Assembly: GCA_937929835.1 (NCBI GenBank)
Contig: CALFUU010000054.1
Coordinates: 1-64,000, forward strand
DNA length: 64,000 bases
Reading direction: 5' to 3'
DNA from: an uncultured Saprospiraceae bacterium
Lineage (GTDB): Bacteria > Bacteroidota > Bacteroidia > Chitinophagales > Saprospiraceae
Translations under genes and position numbers: made by a program
Notes under the pieces: generated by a model
What the model was told of the DNA's origin: nothing
The model's database searches: none
What the model saw: the letters and a program-made list of their open reading frames with translations, nothing else
In this document: positions 48,157 to 58,871 of the stretch, in pieces
Layout of the letters: every line of letters starts with the position of its first letter
How positions within the stretch are numbered: the first letter of the stretch is position 1

Positions 48157-50577
48157 ATGCGTCAAATGAAATATCTCATAGTCTTCACGGGGTTGATAAT
48201 GTGTATCAACAATGTGCAAGGTCAATATTACGCTTTCAAAGATTTAGTCAAATCAGCCGAGGAAGCCTACAACAATAAACATTACTACAAAGCCCTAGAC
48301 AACTACACAAAGGCCATAGAGCAAAATGAAGATGCGAAGCCTCGGGTTTTCTTTGCCGCCGCAACGGCAGCTCAAAAAGTAAATGCCTTAAATTATGCTA
48401 AAGAATACTATCAGAAATATATAGACAGCGGAGACAGTGAATACGAGTCCGAAGTATTATACCAGCTAGCCAAGTCGGAGCATCAAGTAGGAGAGTATGA
48501 TAAAGCTTTAATAAATTATGATCTATATGCTTCGGAATATGGTGGGCAAGATGCAAAAATTGATATGGACATCAGTCAACAAAAGGAAGCAGCACAATGG
48601 GCCTTAACTAACAACATAGATGAATCCATAGAATACACAGAAAGACTAAGCGATACCATCAATACCAACAGTTCTGAAAATGCACCAGTCTTACTTGGTC
48701 AAGACCTCGTATATGCTTCACTCAGATTTCCTATAGAAGATGATAAATACGAAAGATCTAGGACAAAGATTTTGAGAAACGGTGACGTCGTAGACATACC
48801 AAGTGTAACTGAGCAACAACTTACTTCGAATGCTGCCTTTAATAGCGACGGAACTAAAATGGTATTTACCATATGTGACTATATAGACACGTACAGCATT
48901 CATTGTCAACTATACTCAGCCGATATAGGGCCTAATTTGACTGTAAGAAATGTCCAGCCTTTACCGAGTCACATTAATGCACCCAATTCCAATTCGACAC
49001 ATCCGACAATCGGTGAAGTGGATGGGCAGACCTTTATGTATTTCGCCTCAGATAGAGCAGGTGGCAAAGGGCAATATGACATATACAAAGTACTTATAGA
49101 AGAAAATAATGTAATGGGGGCACCGACCAATGTGCTCGAAGTGAATACCCTTGGAAATGATATGACACCATATTACCACAATGCTACAGAGACTTTATAT
49201 TTCAGTACTGATGCTAGAAAAGGGTATGGAGGTTACGATATTTTCAAAACCAACAAAGAAGAACCAGAACCTGTAAATCTTGGCAAAAACATCAATACCT
49301 CATACAATGAGTTGTACTACTCACTTGCTCCAGACGGCATTAGAGGGCACTTTACGTCTAACAGACCAGGATCCAGTTTTGCTGAAGACAAATATGAAAC
49401 TTGCTGCTATGACATCTATTCTGCAAGTAGCAAGAAGTGTATAGTAACGCTTAACACGCTGACCTTTGATGCCAATACAAAAGAAAGTTTGGATCAAGTA
49501 ATGATCAAAGTCATCAATACAAAAGATAACACAGTACTGTATGAAAAAAGCTTAGCAGGAAATGCAAACAATATAGAATTGCCTTGCAATGAAGATCTCA
49601 AACTGATTGCTACTAAAGATGGTTATGACAACTACGAACTTGCTCTAGCTGATCTATTAAAAGGGCAAAAAGGTGAAGAAATCATTAAGCAAGAACTTTT
49701 CTTGACACCAAACATCATTGGCTTGGAACTGGCTGTATTTGAAGAAGTTGCAAGAGCGCCACTGAACGGTGCAACTGTCTACCTCACCAATCTGAGCACA
49801 AATGAAATACAGACACAAGAAATGAACCCAGGCCATATATTCAATTTTGACATAATGCCAGATACTGAATACTTGATTGAAATAAATAAAGATGGCTTCA
49901 AGGAAGAGACGATAAAATTTAATTCTGGAAAGGCAGATGTCAAAATAAACAAAGAAGCAATTCTCAAATACATAGATGTTGTAGAGAAATCGATAGTATC
50001 CTTAGAAAATGCTATTCCTGTAAGCTTGTACTTTGACAATGATCAGCCAAAAAAGGGGAGCACCAAAAATGAATCCGCCAAAACTTATACACAAATATTT
50101 GGCGACTATTATGGTAGAAAATTAAAATTCAAAAACGCCTACCTCGCACTTTTTAAGGGCTCAGACAAAGTCACGGCGACACAAGAAGTGGATTATCTTT
50201 TCGAAAGTCTAGTCAAGGCGAGTTTCGATAAGTACGACACTTTTAAGAAACAATTGCAAATAGTCCTAGAAGCGGGACAAGATGTCAACGTATATCTAAG
50301 AGGCTACACTTCTCCACTAGCCCAAAGTGATTACAACACAGCGCTAGGAAAAAGAAGAGTGGATAGTATTAGAAAAGAATTTGACACCTGGAATAACGGG
50401 GTCTTGGTGCCTTACATTTTGTCTGGTCAGCTTAAAGTGACTGAAAGATCATTCGGAGAGACAACTGCTCCCGCAGGCATAAGTGATGACCCTAGTGCTC
50501 CTAGTCGCTCCATATATAGTCCAGAAGCCAGTAGAGAAAGAAGAGTGGAAATTGATGAAATTAAAATTCAACGTTAA
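48157..50577 (+). CDS. PorE-like protein: TPR + PD40/beta-propeller + CRD-like + OmpA_C-like domain (cassette 2)
   Basis: MYFASDRAGGKGQYDIYKV, LYFSTDARKGYGGYDIFKT, GYTSPLAQSDYNTALGKRR; signal peptide without lipobox. Confidence 0.9.
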   Translation: MRQMKYLIVFTGLIMCINNVQGQYYAFKDLVKSAEEAYNNKHYYKALDNYTKAIEQNEDAKPRVFFAAATAAQKVNALNYAKEYYQKYIDSGDSEYESEVLYQLAKSEHQVGEYDKALINYDLYASEYGGQDAKIDMDISQQKEAAQWALTNNIDESIEYTERLSDTINTNSSENAPVLLGQDLVYASLRFPIEDDKYERSRTKILRNGDVVDIPSVTEQQLTSNAAFNSDGTKMVFTICDYIDTYSIHCQLYSADIGPNLTVRNVQPLPSHINAPNSNSTHPTIGEVDGQTFMYFASDRAGGKGQYDIYKVLIEENNVMGAPTNVLEVNTLGNDMTPYYHNATETLYFSTDARKGYGGYDIFKTNKEEPEPVNLGKNINTSYNELYYSLAPDGIRGHFTSNRPGSSFAEDKYETCCYDIYSASSKKCIVTLNTLTFDANTKESLDQVMIKVINTKDNTVLYEKSLAGNANNIELPCNEDLKLIATKDGYDNYELALADLLKGQKGEEIIKQELFLTPNIIGLELAVFEEVARAPLNGATVYLTNLSTNEIQTQEMNPGHIFNFDIMPDTEYLIEINKDGFKEETIKFNSGKADVKINKEAILKYIDVVEKSIVSLENAIPVSLYFDNDQPKKGSTKNESAKTYTQIFGDYYGRKLKFKNAYLALFKGSDKVTATQEVDYLFESLVKASFDKYDTFKKQLQIVLEAGQDVNVYLRGYTSPLAQSDYNTALGKRRVDSIRKEFDTWNNGVLVPYILSGQLKVTERSFGETTAPAGISDDPSAPSRSIYSPEASRERRVEIDEIKIQR

Positions 50578-50594
50578 AAAAAAGTTTAGTACCC

Positions 50595-53500
50595 ATGCAA
50601 TATAATCAAGCATATATCAAGCTTATCATAGGTCTGGCTTTCTGCCTTCAGGGAATTTCTCTATTGGCCACACACGTGGCAGGAGGTACGATGACTTATA
50701 GGTGCCTAGGAAATTCTCAGTACGAAATCTCTATGGAGTTTAGAAGAGATTGTCTAAATGGTGACGAGATGGCACCCTTCGATGACCCTGCGGTTTTTGG
50801 AGTATTTGATTCCAATGGCAACTTAGATGTCAACGTAGAGCAATTTGGAGCTTTCAGAATTCCGCTTACTCAAAATGATACACTTTTTGAAATATTGACA
50901 ACAGAATGTAATGTCATCTCTGGAGATGTGTGCATCCAGACTACACTTTATAGAGATACGATTACCTTGCCACGTAAGCCAGGAGGATATATCATTGCTT
51001 ATCAGAGATGTTGTAGAAACATTACACTCAACAACATTGTCGATCCGCTGAATACTGGCGCAACATATTTTGTTAGAATCACGGATAGAGCACTAGAGGA
51101 ATGCAACAGTTCCCCAGTCTGGAGAGCTTGGCCTGATATATTTATATGTGCAGATGATACGCTTAATTTTTTACATAATGCCTTTGATGATGATGGAGAT
51201 TCTCTAGTGTACGAAATATGTAGACCCTCCGATGGACTCACAGCTGATGACAATTTCTGGAGTACGCCTCCTGCCGTAATTGATATTCAAGGCGTAGCCT
51301 TTAGAGATGGATTTGGTGTAGATAATTTATTTGGTGGTGGCGATCCATTGACTATCGACCCAGCAACAGGACAAATGTTTGCTGTGCCACTTCCATTAGA
51401 ATCACAATTTTTAGTAGGCGTCTGTGTCAAAGAATATAGAAATGGAGAGTTGCTGTCAGAAGTGAGGAGAGACTTTGAATACAATGTGAGGATCTGTGGC
51501 AGAGCACCTATCGCTGAAGCAGCACCAGATGCATTTGCAAAGTGTAATAGCCTGGAAATCGAGTTTACAAATAATTCCATTTCTAACTTTCTAGAATTTG
51601 ACAGCTTAGATTTTACGTGGATATTTGATTTCCCAGATACAAACCTTATTTCCAACGAGATAAATCCCACATTCACCTATCCGCAATCTGGAAACTATGA
51701 AGTAGCGTTAGCAGTTTTTGATGGCACTTGTACCGATACGACATTTCTTAATGTATCCGTAGCCACAGAGGATGACCCAGAATTAGGTCTTTTCTTTTCT
51801 GCAGAAAATTGCAATCCCAATACCACGATTTCATTAGAGGCCATCCAAAGTTTTACAGAAACAGTACCAGACTCCAACTACACCTGGATAGTTACCGACG
51901 CCAATGGCAACACATCTACACTTACTGGACCCTCAACCACCTTAGACATTGGGCCTGACCAGATGGTCTCTGTCAGTCTAGAAGTAATGGGGCCTACTGG
52001 TTGCCTCAGCACGTACACTGAAGAAATCGAAGTCGTTACTGTACAGGAACCACAAGCAGAATTCAGTCTGTCTTCTTTCAATTGTAATTCTACTACTTCT
52101 GTAGTACTTGACGGATCAGTAATGACCAATACTGCAGTCCCTGAAGATAATTATATCTGGACTGTCACAACGAGCAACAGTACCCTGAATGCTACAGGAA
52201 GCAACCCCACTGTAGATATCGGCGTAGACCAGACGATAGAAGTTCTACTAGAGGTGACGACAGAGGAAGGCTGCATAGATACTATAAGCCAAAGCTTTGA
52301 CATAGAGACTACTGCTGACCCAGCGGCATCATTTACTTTTACCGCAAGAAATTGTAATGGATCGACAGAAGTATTACTCAATGGGGCTGCACAAGGTGTA
52401 ATGCAAACCGTAGACGAAAGCACCTATTCGTGGAACGTGATAGCCAACAACACCACCCAAACCGTCAATGGACAAAATGTTGTCGTGGATATTAGTTCTG
52501 ACCAAGTTGTTATCGTGGAAATGCAAGTATCGAGTATAGAAGGTTGCACGACGACGATCAGAGATACCATACAAGTAACTACGGTGCCATTTGCGCCTGT
52601 GTTTAACAGTTCAGTTGTATGTCCCGGGGAATCAGCTGTCATATTTACAAACTTGGATCCGAGTACCACCGTAGAGGTACAGCCCAATAACAATCTAATT
52701 ATAGACAATGGCAATTATATCATCACCAATAACACGGTAAGCCAGACCTATACGATTACGGTCGATAATGGTGACTGTCAGCAGACAGGTGCCGTGATGA
52801 TTACAGTTGATACTAATCCGAGTTTTGCTGAGCTAGAAGATGTCATACAGTGTGGTGATGAAACCATACAACTTAATCCAAATGGCAATACAACATATGT
52901 CTATAATTGGGAAGGACCAGCAGGTGTTAACTTTGACCAGTCTGCACCTAATCCAACTGCATCAGTACCTACCTCAGGATTATTTTTTGTGACCATATCG
53001 ACAAGTGCACTAAGTGATTGCTTTGCCTTTGACACCATAGAAGTGAATAGAGTAGAGTTGCCGACTATAGACCTCTCACCCTCTAATCAAATCATCTATT
53101 GTGAAAGCACTGAGATATCAGTCGGCGCAACTAGTGGGGGAGAGTTAACTTGGTTTGATGAAAATGGATTTATTATAAGTACTGGGGCAACTCCCATCAC
53201 CATTAACGGACTGACACAATCGGTTGTCTACACAGTACAGTCAGTCGATCAGTTTGGTTGTAGCGCTACAGAAACTTTAGAAATACAATTTATACCTGCA
53301 CCTACATTTAACTTTGCTGCAGAGTCTGAGTTCACAACTTGTTTGGGAGAGCCAATAACTGCTGTGGTCAATTCGCTAGACGCGATTACATGGACGACAA
53401 TAGGAGGCACTGTTGTTTCCAATACCAATGAGTTGATACTGGATGCACTCACTCAAGATTCTTCGTTTGTCATCACAGCAACCAATGACCTAGGTTGTCA

Positions 53501-54782
53501 ATCTGAACAAATGGTTACGCTTGAAGTATTGGCACTCCCAGAGACAAGTCCAGTTCCATTACAGCTCGGTATATGCCTCGATGCAGAGGTCGAATTCAAC
53601 CTAAGTTCACAAGACTCCATTACGTGGAGAGATGAAAATGGAATGATACTCTCGACCGATACAACCTTGATTATTTCTGATCTTACAGAACAGACATTTT
53701 ATTTTATAGAGTACATCAACGGTAATGGGTGCATTGATTTCGACACTTTGACCATTGATGTTTTTGACGAAGTAGGTTTAGAAATTAACTCTGGAGCAGA
53801 TACACAGATATATTGTAGAGGATTCAATCCAGAAATCACAAGTACAGTCAATGTGGCTTCTGACATTGAATGGTTTGTCGATGGTGTGCTTGTCGGCAAT
53901 GGGGCAGACTTAATAGACTTTTTGCCGGAGGGTGATTTTGAGCTCGTCGCGGTGGCGTCTGATGCGTCTGGATGTACAGAATCGGATACCATCTCTGTTA
54001 TGGAATCCTTTGCTGAAGGTGATATAACGGGTCCTGACTCCTTGTCTTTATGTCTTGGCGAAGAAACTGTATTGACTTATAATCCGAATATGGCCTCGGA
54101 CTTTGAAATAGAATGGTCACCCACTGACTTCACCGATGCAATAGGTACAAGTATAGTCATCAGCCCAAGTGAAACAACAACATACTCTGTGATATACACC
54201 AACGCTGATGGATGTAGAGATACGACCAGCATAGACATAGCAGTAGGCGGCTTCCCACAACAACCAGAAGCCACGACATCCTTAGATGAAATCTGTCTAC
54301 AAGAAAGTGTAAACCTTGATATTATCAATATCTCAGGCAATGAAACAATCGTATGGACACCAAGCAGCACACTCGATGATGCTGCGGTTGCAGATCCGAT
54401 CGCTACGCCTACAGAAACGACCACTTATGGAGTCTTGGTTACAGATGATCTCGGTTGCACTTCTGAGACAAGTGTAGAAGTCAGAGTTATACAACCTACG
54501 TGTACCGAATCAGATGTATTCATACCCAATATGTTTACACCTAATGCAGATATGCTCAATGACATTTTTAAACCAGAATCAAATTTTATTGAATCTATGA
54601 CACTTGTCGTTTACGATCGCTGGGGAGAAGAAGTATTCTCCACGACTGATATTAATGGCGGATGGGACGGTACTTACTTAGGTGAAGAATTGACACCTGA
54701 TGTCTATGGATACTACTTTACAGCGGTTTGTATCAATGGCTTTACTTATGAAAAACAAGGCAACGTCACTTTAATGAAATAG
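50595..54782 (+). CDS. Giant repeat surface protein with T9SS type-B C-terminal domain (cassette 2)
   Basis: ATHVAGGTMTYRCLGNSQYEI...QRCCRN head; PKD; three ~90 aa Cys repeats; C-terminus DVFIPNMFTPNADMLNDIFKPES...YDRWGEEVF...GGWDGTYLGEELTPDVYGYYF...QGNVTLMK. Confidence 0.93.
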   Translation: MQYNQAYIKLIIGLAFCLQGISLLATHVAGGTMTYRCLGNSQYEISMEFRRDCLNGDEMAPFDDPAVFGVFDSNGNLDVNVEQFGAFRIPLTQNDTLFEILTTECNVISGDVCIQTTLYRDTITLPRKPGGYIIAYQRCCRNITLNNIVDPLNTGATYFVRITDRALEECNSSPVWRAWPDIFICADDTLNFLHNAFDDDGDSLVYEICRPSDGLTADDNFWSTPPAVIDIQGVAFRDGFGVDNLFGGGDPLTIDPATGQMFAVPLPLESQFLVGVCVKEYRNGELLSEVRRDFEYNVRICGRAPIAEAAPDAFAKCNSLEIEFTNNSISNFLEFDSLDFTWIFDFPDTNLISNEINPTFTYPQSGNYEVALAVFDGTCTDTTFLNVSVATEDDPELGLFFSAENCNPNTTISLEAIQSFTETVPDSNYTWIVTDANGNTSTLTGPSTTLDIGPDQMVSVSLEVMGPTGCLSTYTEEIEVVTVQEPQAEFSLSSFNCNSTTSVVLDGSVMTNTAVPEDNYIWTVTTSNSTLNATGSNPTVDIGVDQTIEVLLEVTTEEGCIDTISQSFDIETTADPAASFTFTARNCNGSTEVLLNGAAQGVMQTVDESTYSWNVIANNTTQTVNGQNVVVDISSDQVVIVEMQVSSIEGCTTTIRDTIQVTTVPFAPVFNSSVVCPGESAVIFTNLDPSTTVEVQPNNNLIIDNGNYIITNNTVSQTYTITVDNGDCQQTGAVMITVDTNPSFAELEDVIQCGDETIQLNPNGNTTYVYNWEGPAGVNFDQSAPNPTASVPTSGLFFVTISTSALSDCFAFDTIEVNRVELPTIDLSPSNQIIYCESTEISVGATSGGELTWFDENGFIISTGATPITINGLTQSVVYTVQSVDQFGCSATETLEIQFIPAPTFNFAAESEFTTCLGEPITAVVNSLDAITWTTIGGTVVSNTNELILDALTQDSSFVITATNDLGCQSEQMVTLEVLALPETSPVPLQLGICLDAEVEFNLSSQDSITWRDENGMILSTDTTLIISDLTEQTFYFIEYINGNGCIDFDTLTIDVFDEVGLEINSGADTQIYCRGFNPEITSTVNVASDIEWFVDGVLVGNGADLIDFLPEGDFELVAVASDASGCTESDTISVMESFAEGDITGPDSLSLCLGEETVLTYNPNMASDFEIEWSPTDFTDAIGTSIVISPSETTTYSVIYTNADGCRDTTSIDIAVGGFPQQPEATTSLDEICLQESVNLDIINISGNETIVWTPSSTLDDAAVADPIATPTETTTYGVLVTDDLGCTSETSVEVRVIQPTCTESDVFIPNMFTPNADMLNDIFKPESNFIESMTLVVYDRWGEEVFSTTDINGGWDGTYLGEELTPDVYGYYFTAVCINGFTYEKQGNVTLMK
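51774..52586 (+). repeat. Three tandem ~90 aa Cys-paired repeats
   Basis: Units begin at 51774, 52047 and 52317; each has xNC(N)x...DQxVxVxxxV...GC. Confidence 0.85.
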
Positions 54783-54817
54783 TCGGATGATGCATTGAGC
54801 CTTAGTGGCAAGAAAAG

Positions 54818-54825
54818 TATCTTTG
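54818..54825 (+). promoter_or_regulatory. -7-like box TATCTTTG immediately upstream of mnmA ATG
   Basis: Matches TAnnTTTG; ATG at 54832. Confidence 0.5.
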
Positions 54826-54831
54826 TGGCCT

Positions 54832-55926
54832 ATGAGCAAAAAGGGTAGAGTACTAGTAGCAATGAGTGGTGGTATCGACAGTACCGTCACTGCTATGATG
54901 CTGCACGAACAAGGCTATGAGATAGTCGGCATTACGATGAAGACTTGGGATTATGCCTCCTCAGGTGGCTCGAAGAAAGAGACAGGCTGTTGCAGCTTGG
55001 ATTCTATCAATGATGCTCGTCAGATTGCTGTCGAGAAGGGCTTTCATCACTTCATAGTCGATATCAGAGAGGAATTTGGTGATTACGTAATAGACAACTT
55101 CGTCGATGAATATATAGCTGGTAGAACTCCCAATCCTTGCATTCTCTGCAATACACATATCAAGTGGAGCGCTCTACTCAAAAGAGCTGATGCTATGGAC
55201 TGCGAGTTTATTGCTACAGGGCACTATGCTAAAATCAAGAACTCAGGCGGCCGCTATTATATATCCAAAGGTATTGATCCTAGGAAGGACCAGTCCTATG
55301 TTCTATGGGGCTTATCACAAGAGTGTATGGCTAGAACAATCTTTCCTTTAGCAGATTATACCAAAGAAGAAATACGACAGATGGCTTTTGACTGGGGATA
55401 CGAAGCCCTTTCAAAAAAGCCAGAGAGCTATGAGATCTGTTTTGTCCCAGATAATGACTACAGAAACTTTCTGAAGCGCAGAGTACCTGAACTAGAGGAG
55501 AGTGTCAAAGGTGGACAATTTGTCAACGCTTCAGGAGAAGTCCTAGGCACCCATGATGGTTATCCCTTCTACACCATAGGCCAGCGGAAAGGACTCGGGG
55601 GAGGATTTGATACCCCAATGTATGTGACAGATATCAAGCCAGAAACAAATACCATTGTACTCGGACAATCGGATGAACTGCTTAAAAACGCTATGTATGT
55701 CGGTGATTTCAACTTCCATAAAGAGACGCAATTAGATCCGACCAAGGAGTATGTGACTATGGTACGCTATAATGATCCTGGCGTCCTCAGCAATGCGAGA
55801 GTTACTGATCATTCTGAGATTAAGGTTGATTTCTTAGCCAATGTCAGAGGCATAGCTCCTGGCCAGTCTGCAGTACTATATGATGGAGAGGACGTCGTTG
55901 CTGGCGGCATTATCCTAAGGAAATAG
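54832..55926 (+). CDS. mnmA: tRNA-specific 2-thiouridylase MnmA
   Basis: RVLVAMSGGIDSTVTAMMLHEQGYEIVGITMKTW, NPCILCNTHIKW, ATGHYAKI, SYEICFVPDNDYRNFL. Confidence 0.97.
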   Translation: MSKKGRVLVAMSGGIDSTVTAMMLHEQGYEIVGITMKTWDYASSGGSKKETGCCSLDSINDARQIAVEKGFHHFIVDIREEFGDYVIDNFVDEYIAGRTPNPCILCNTHIKWSALLKRADAMDCEFIATGHYAKIKNSGGRYYISKGIDPRKDQSYVLWGLSQECMARTIFPLADYTKEEIRQMAFDWGYEALSKKPESYEICFVPDNDYRNFLKRRVPELEESVKGGQFVNASGEVLGTHDGYPFYTIGQRKGLGGGFDTPMYVTDIKPETNTIVLGQSDELLKNAMYVGDFNFHKETQLDPTKEYVTMVRYNDPGVLSNARVTDHSEIKVDFLANVRGIAPGQSAVLYDGEDVVAGGIILRK

Positions 55927-55989
55927 GACAAACAAGTACTTTCAACTCATCCTTATTTCGTCTAATTTTGTAGGTATCACATTTATTAT

Positions 55990-56748
55990 ATGAAACTGAT
56001 TAACCGATACTTGACAGCTGCATCAATTGCCATCATAGGTCTTTTTGCCTGTCAAGATGAAACTCTCACCTTTTCCGATGCGCTCTTAGGTTTAGAATTT
56101 TACCCAGTAGAGGAGGGTCGCTCTTGGACTTACAGAATGGATTCTACACTTATTGTGAGTGGTGGCAATACCATACTCAATACCTCGTCATATGTAAGAG
56201 AAGAGATTGTAAACAGTTTTATAAATGGCAGTGGTGATACGACTTTTGTTTTAAGTATTTCCAAATCTCCCACAATAGACGGACCTTATAGAACAACAAA
56301 TACGTGGGCAATAGAAAAGTCAAACTCTCGTGTTATCAGAATTGAAGAAAACCTAGGGTTCCTCAAATTGGCTTTCCCTATCAGAGAAGGCAATGAAGCT
56401 GACAACACTTTCTTTGACCAACAAATAAAAGTAGATATAGCGCAACAGCAAATACAACCCTACAAGGGATGGCGATACAAAGTCTTAAGTAGAGGTAATC
56501 AGCTCAATGTGGCTGGTGAGCAGTTCATTAATGTGACGACTATCAGTCAAGCCAATAATCAAGAAGACTTCATTAATGACCTAGAGCAGCGTCTAGTTAT
56601 AGAACACTATGCTCCTAACGTCGGTCTGCTGAGTAGATCTATGGAGATCTTCAACACACAATGTGGTACACCTTGTCGCGATGAAGCCTGGATAGATAAG
56701 GCAGAAGAGGGCTTTTCTCTAGTCCAGACTCTAGTAGAATACAATTGA
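55990..56748 (+). CDS. Putative lipoprotein of unknown function
   Basis: Lipobox-like GLFAC; YPVEEGRSWTYRMDS pattern common in Bacteroidota lipoproteins. Confidence 0.6.
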   Translation: MKLINRYLTAASIAIIGLFACQDETLTFSDALLGLEFYPVEEGRSWTYRMDSTLIVSGGNTILNTSSYVREEIVNSFINGSGDTTFVLSISKSPTIDGPYRTTNTWAIEKSNSRVIRIEENLGFLKLAFPIREGNEADNTFFDQQIKVDIAQQQIQPYKGWRYKVLSRGNQLNVAGEQFINVTTISQANNQEDFINDLEQRLVIEHYAPNVGLLSRSMEIFNTQCGTPCRDEAWIDKAEEGFSLVQTLVEYN

Positions 56749-57248
56749 TAGAGCTCATACAAATAGGCCACTCACGCAAGGCCAAAGGTATAGAGGGCAG
56801 CTTTAGAGTCCACGTTGAGGACAGTTACGTTGAAGATTTAAAAAAAGCACGTGCCTTATTCGTTTCTCTTGATGGCTCGGAGGTACCCTTTATTATAGAG
56901 TCCGTCAATGACCAGAAATCAATTTTACTAAAGTTAGAAGGTATCGACAACCCTGAGGATGTCCAGCCACTCTTAGGCAATGAAATATTCCTGCATACTG
57001 ACGAAGTATCTGAAAAAGAAGGCTTGCAAGCGCATCATCCATTGACAGGTTATAATGTTATAGACCAAGATGATCAAGTCATTGGACGTATAGAAGAACT
57101 CCTAGAATATCCAGACCAACTCCTAGCAAAAATATTGATAGAGCAAAAGGAAGTATTGCTCCCAATCCATGAAGATCTTATCCTACAACTTAATGAAGAT
57201 GAACATTGGATACAGATTTCTATTGCTGAAGGACTGCTAAACCTGTAA
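56745..57248 (+). CDS. rimM: Ribosome maturation factor RimM
   Basis: IQIGHSRKAKGIEGSFRVH, PLTGYNVIDQDDQVIGRIEELLEYPDQLLAKI, LLPIHEDLIL; TTG start in TTGA overlap with upstream stop. Confidence 0.9.
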   Translation: MIELIQIGHSRKAKGIEGSFRVHVEDSYVEDLKKARALFVSLDGSEVPFIIESVNDQKSILLKLEGIDNPEDVQPLLGNEIFLHTDEVSEKEGLQAHHPLTGYNVIDQDDQVIGRIEELLEYPDQLLAKILIEQKEVLLPIHEDLILQLNEDEHWIQISIAEGLLNL

Positions 57249-57255
57249 TGGCTGA

Positions 57256-58104
57256 CTAGCCAAAGAACCCAAATTGCCAAGGTTTCAATAGACGAGGTAC
57301 TATTTTCTTGTGTAAAGACGACTGTATGTCGGGACGCTTGATGACAAGACCCATCTTATAAAAATCAACAGTATAACAATCCGCGTAGGTCTTAATATCC
57401 TCCCAAGCTCTGCGCATATCAGGGGACCAATTGATATCATCGAGGACAAAGAGCATCTCCTTAGGTCCAGCATCCCAGAAAGTCTTGAAATAGCGCATCG
57501 TACCGGCATAACTGTGGTCTCCATCCAAGTAGAAGAAATCACAAGATTCTATTTCTTTAGAATGGGAGAATAAAAAATCATCAAAAGTCATCGTCTTAAA
57601 ATCCGCAGTATAGCAGAGGATTTTGAAATTAGCTTGGGCTATGGTGCTGAGTTCCTCTGCAGCTTCTACAGTTGTGAATAGAGATTTTTGTTGGGCAGAT
57701 CGCATATAAGCACTGCTGATTCCTAGATTAGTCCCAAACTCAATAAGATGCTGCGGTTGATAATACAAGACTAGATTTCTAAGGAATTTACATTTCCATT
57801 TATTAGAAACGGCGGAAGATAAGAGTTTGGATATCTTGATGGTCTTCGTCTTACCCGTGTTTATTGCACCATAATCAATATAAGTCAGACTATCCTTTCG
57901 TTGGGCTAACTCTGCTCTAAGAGCCTCAATTCGGCTATCTGCGTAGTAGCTTTTCTGCATATTGCAGGCAGCTGTAATCAACGAATACAGTAAGGGCGAG
58001 TGTATCCTATTAATAGTCTCAGCTTTGAGATAGAAATCAATCAATGAATAGAGTGCTCTGGTCAATGAAAATTTTAAATTTGATTCTGTATTCAAAAAAA
58101 CCAA
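57256..58104 (-). CDS. Class I SAM-dependent methyltransferase
   Basis: YYQPQHLIEFGTNLGISSAYM, DFFYLDGDHSYAGTMRYF, DDINWSPDMRRAW; exact start uncertain (TTG). Confidence 0.8.
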   Translation of the reverse strand: MVFLNTESNLKFSLTRALYSLIDFYLKAETINRIHSPLLYSLITAACNMQKSYYADSRIEALRAELAQRKDSLTYIDYGAINTGKTKTIKISKLLSSAVSNKWKCKFLRNLVLYYQPQHLIEFGTNLGISSAYMRSAQQKSLFTTVEAAEELSTIAQANFKILCYTADFKTMTFDDFLFSHSKEIESCDFFYLDGDHSYAGTMRYFKTFWDAGPKEMLFVLDDINWSPDMRRAWEDIKTYADCYTVDFYKMGLVIKRPDIQSSLHKKIVPRLLKPWQFGFFG

Positions 58105-58838
58105 TTTTGGCAGTAGCGAACTACATACTTGGCTCCCTATTTCGGATAATATTTATTTTATGCGCACTGATTTTTCATCCAATTCAGTGGATAGCTTATA
58201 ATCTAGCTGGCGAGAAGGTACAACAAAAGACTGTTGTCTGGATGAATGGCATCCTAACCAAATCCATTGGGCTCTGCGGTAACCAACTCAGTTTTTCCAA
58301 TAACCAAAACTTACCCACAGATAGACCTATCATTTTTGCTGCTAATCATCAGAGTATGTGGGACATCGTAGGCATCTATTGGTATCTGCGCAAGTATCGA
58401 CCCGTATTTGTTTCCAAGGTAGAGCTAAAATCAGGATTGCCCAGCATATCCTATAATCTGAGGAAGAGTGGAGCAGCCTTCGTGGACTTAAAGGATAAGA
58501 AAGGGACAATAAAAGAAATACTTGCGCTAAGCCATAAAATACAGAGGGAAAAGAGAGCAGCAGTCATATTTCCAGAAGGGCGTAGATCCAGAGATGGCTT
58601 GCTCAAAGCGTTTGCCGCCGGTGGACTAATTGCTTTATTAAAGAAGGCTCCTGATGCCTTAGTTGTTCCCGTAGCAATAAATGGTACAGGTGCAATTACC
58701 GCTAAGAAGTATAAGATCAATGCCTTTAAGCAAGTGAGTTGGACAGTGCTAGAGCCTATCGATCCTCAAGGCATCAATGGCGAAGATCTTGCCAACCAGA
58801 TCAAAGCTATGATCGCTAAGGAGCTCGGGCAGCTCTGA
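58065..58838 (+). CDS. plsC: 1-acyl-sn-glycerol-3-phosphate acyltransferase
   Basis: FAANHQSMWDI (NHxxxxD) and VIFPEGRRSRDG motifs; start MKILNLI chosen over 58044. Confidence 0.93.
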   Translation: MKILNLILYSKKPILAVANYILGSLFRIIFILCALIFHPIQWIAYNLAGEKVQQKTVVWMNGILTKSIGLCGNQLSFSNNQNLPTDRPIIFAANHQSMWDIVGIYWYLRKYRPVFVSKVELKSGLPSISYNLRKSGAAFVDLKDKKGTIKEILALSHKIQREKRAAVIFPEGRRSRDGLLKAFAAGGLIALLKKAPDALVVPVAINGTGAITAKKYKINAFKQVSWTVLEPIDPQGINGEDLANQIKAMIAKELGQL

Positions 58839-58858
58839 TATACTGTCTGTAGAAACTA

Positions 58859-58866
58859 TACTTTTG
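58859..58866 (+). promoter_or_regulatory. -7-like box TACTTTTG immediately upstream of tesB ATG
   Basis: Matches TAnnTTTG; ATG at 58872. Confidence 0.45.
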
Positions 58867-58871
58867 CACTT

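Noticed and set aside
51002-54424. Antisense ORFs inside giant protein 2
   Set aside because: Same compositional shadow effect; no start context or motifs.
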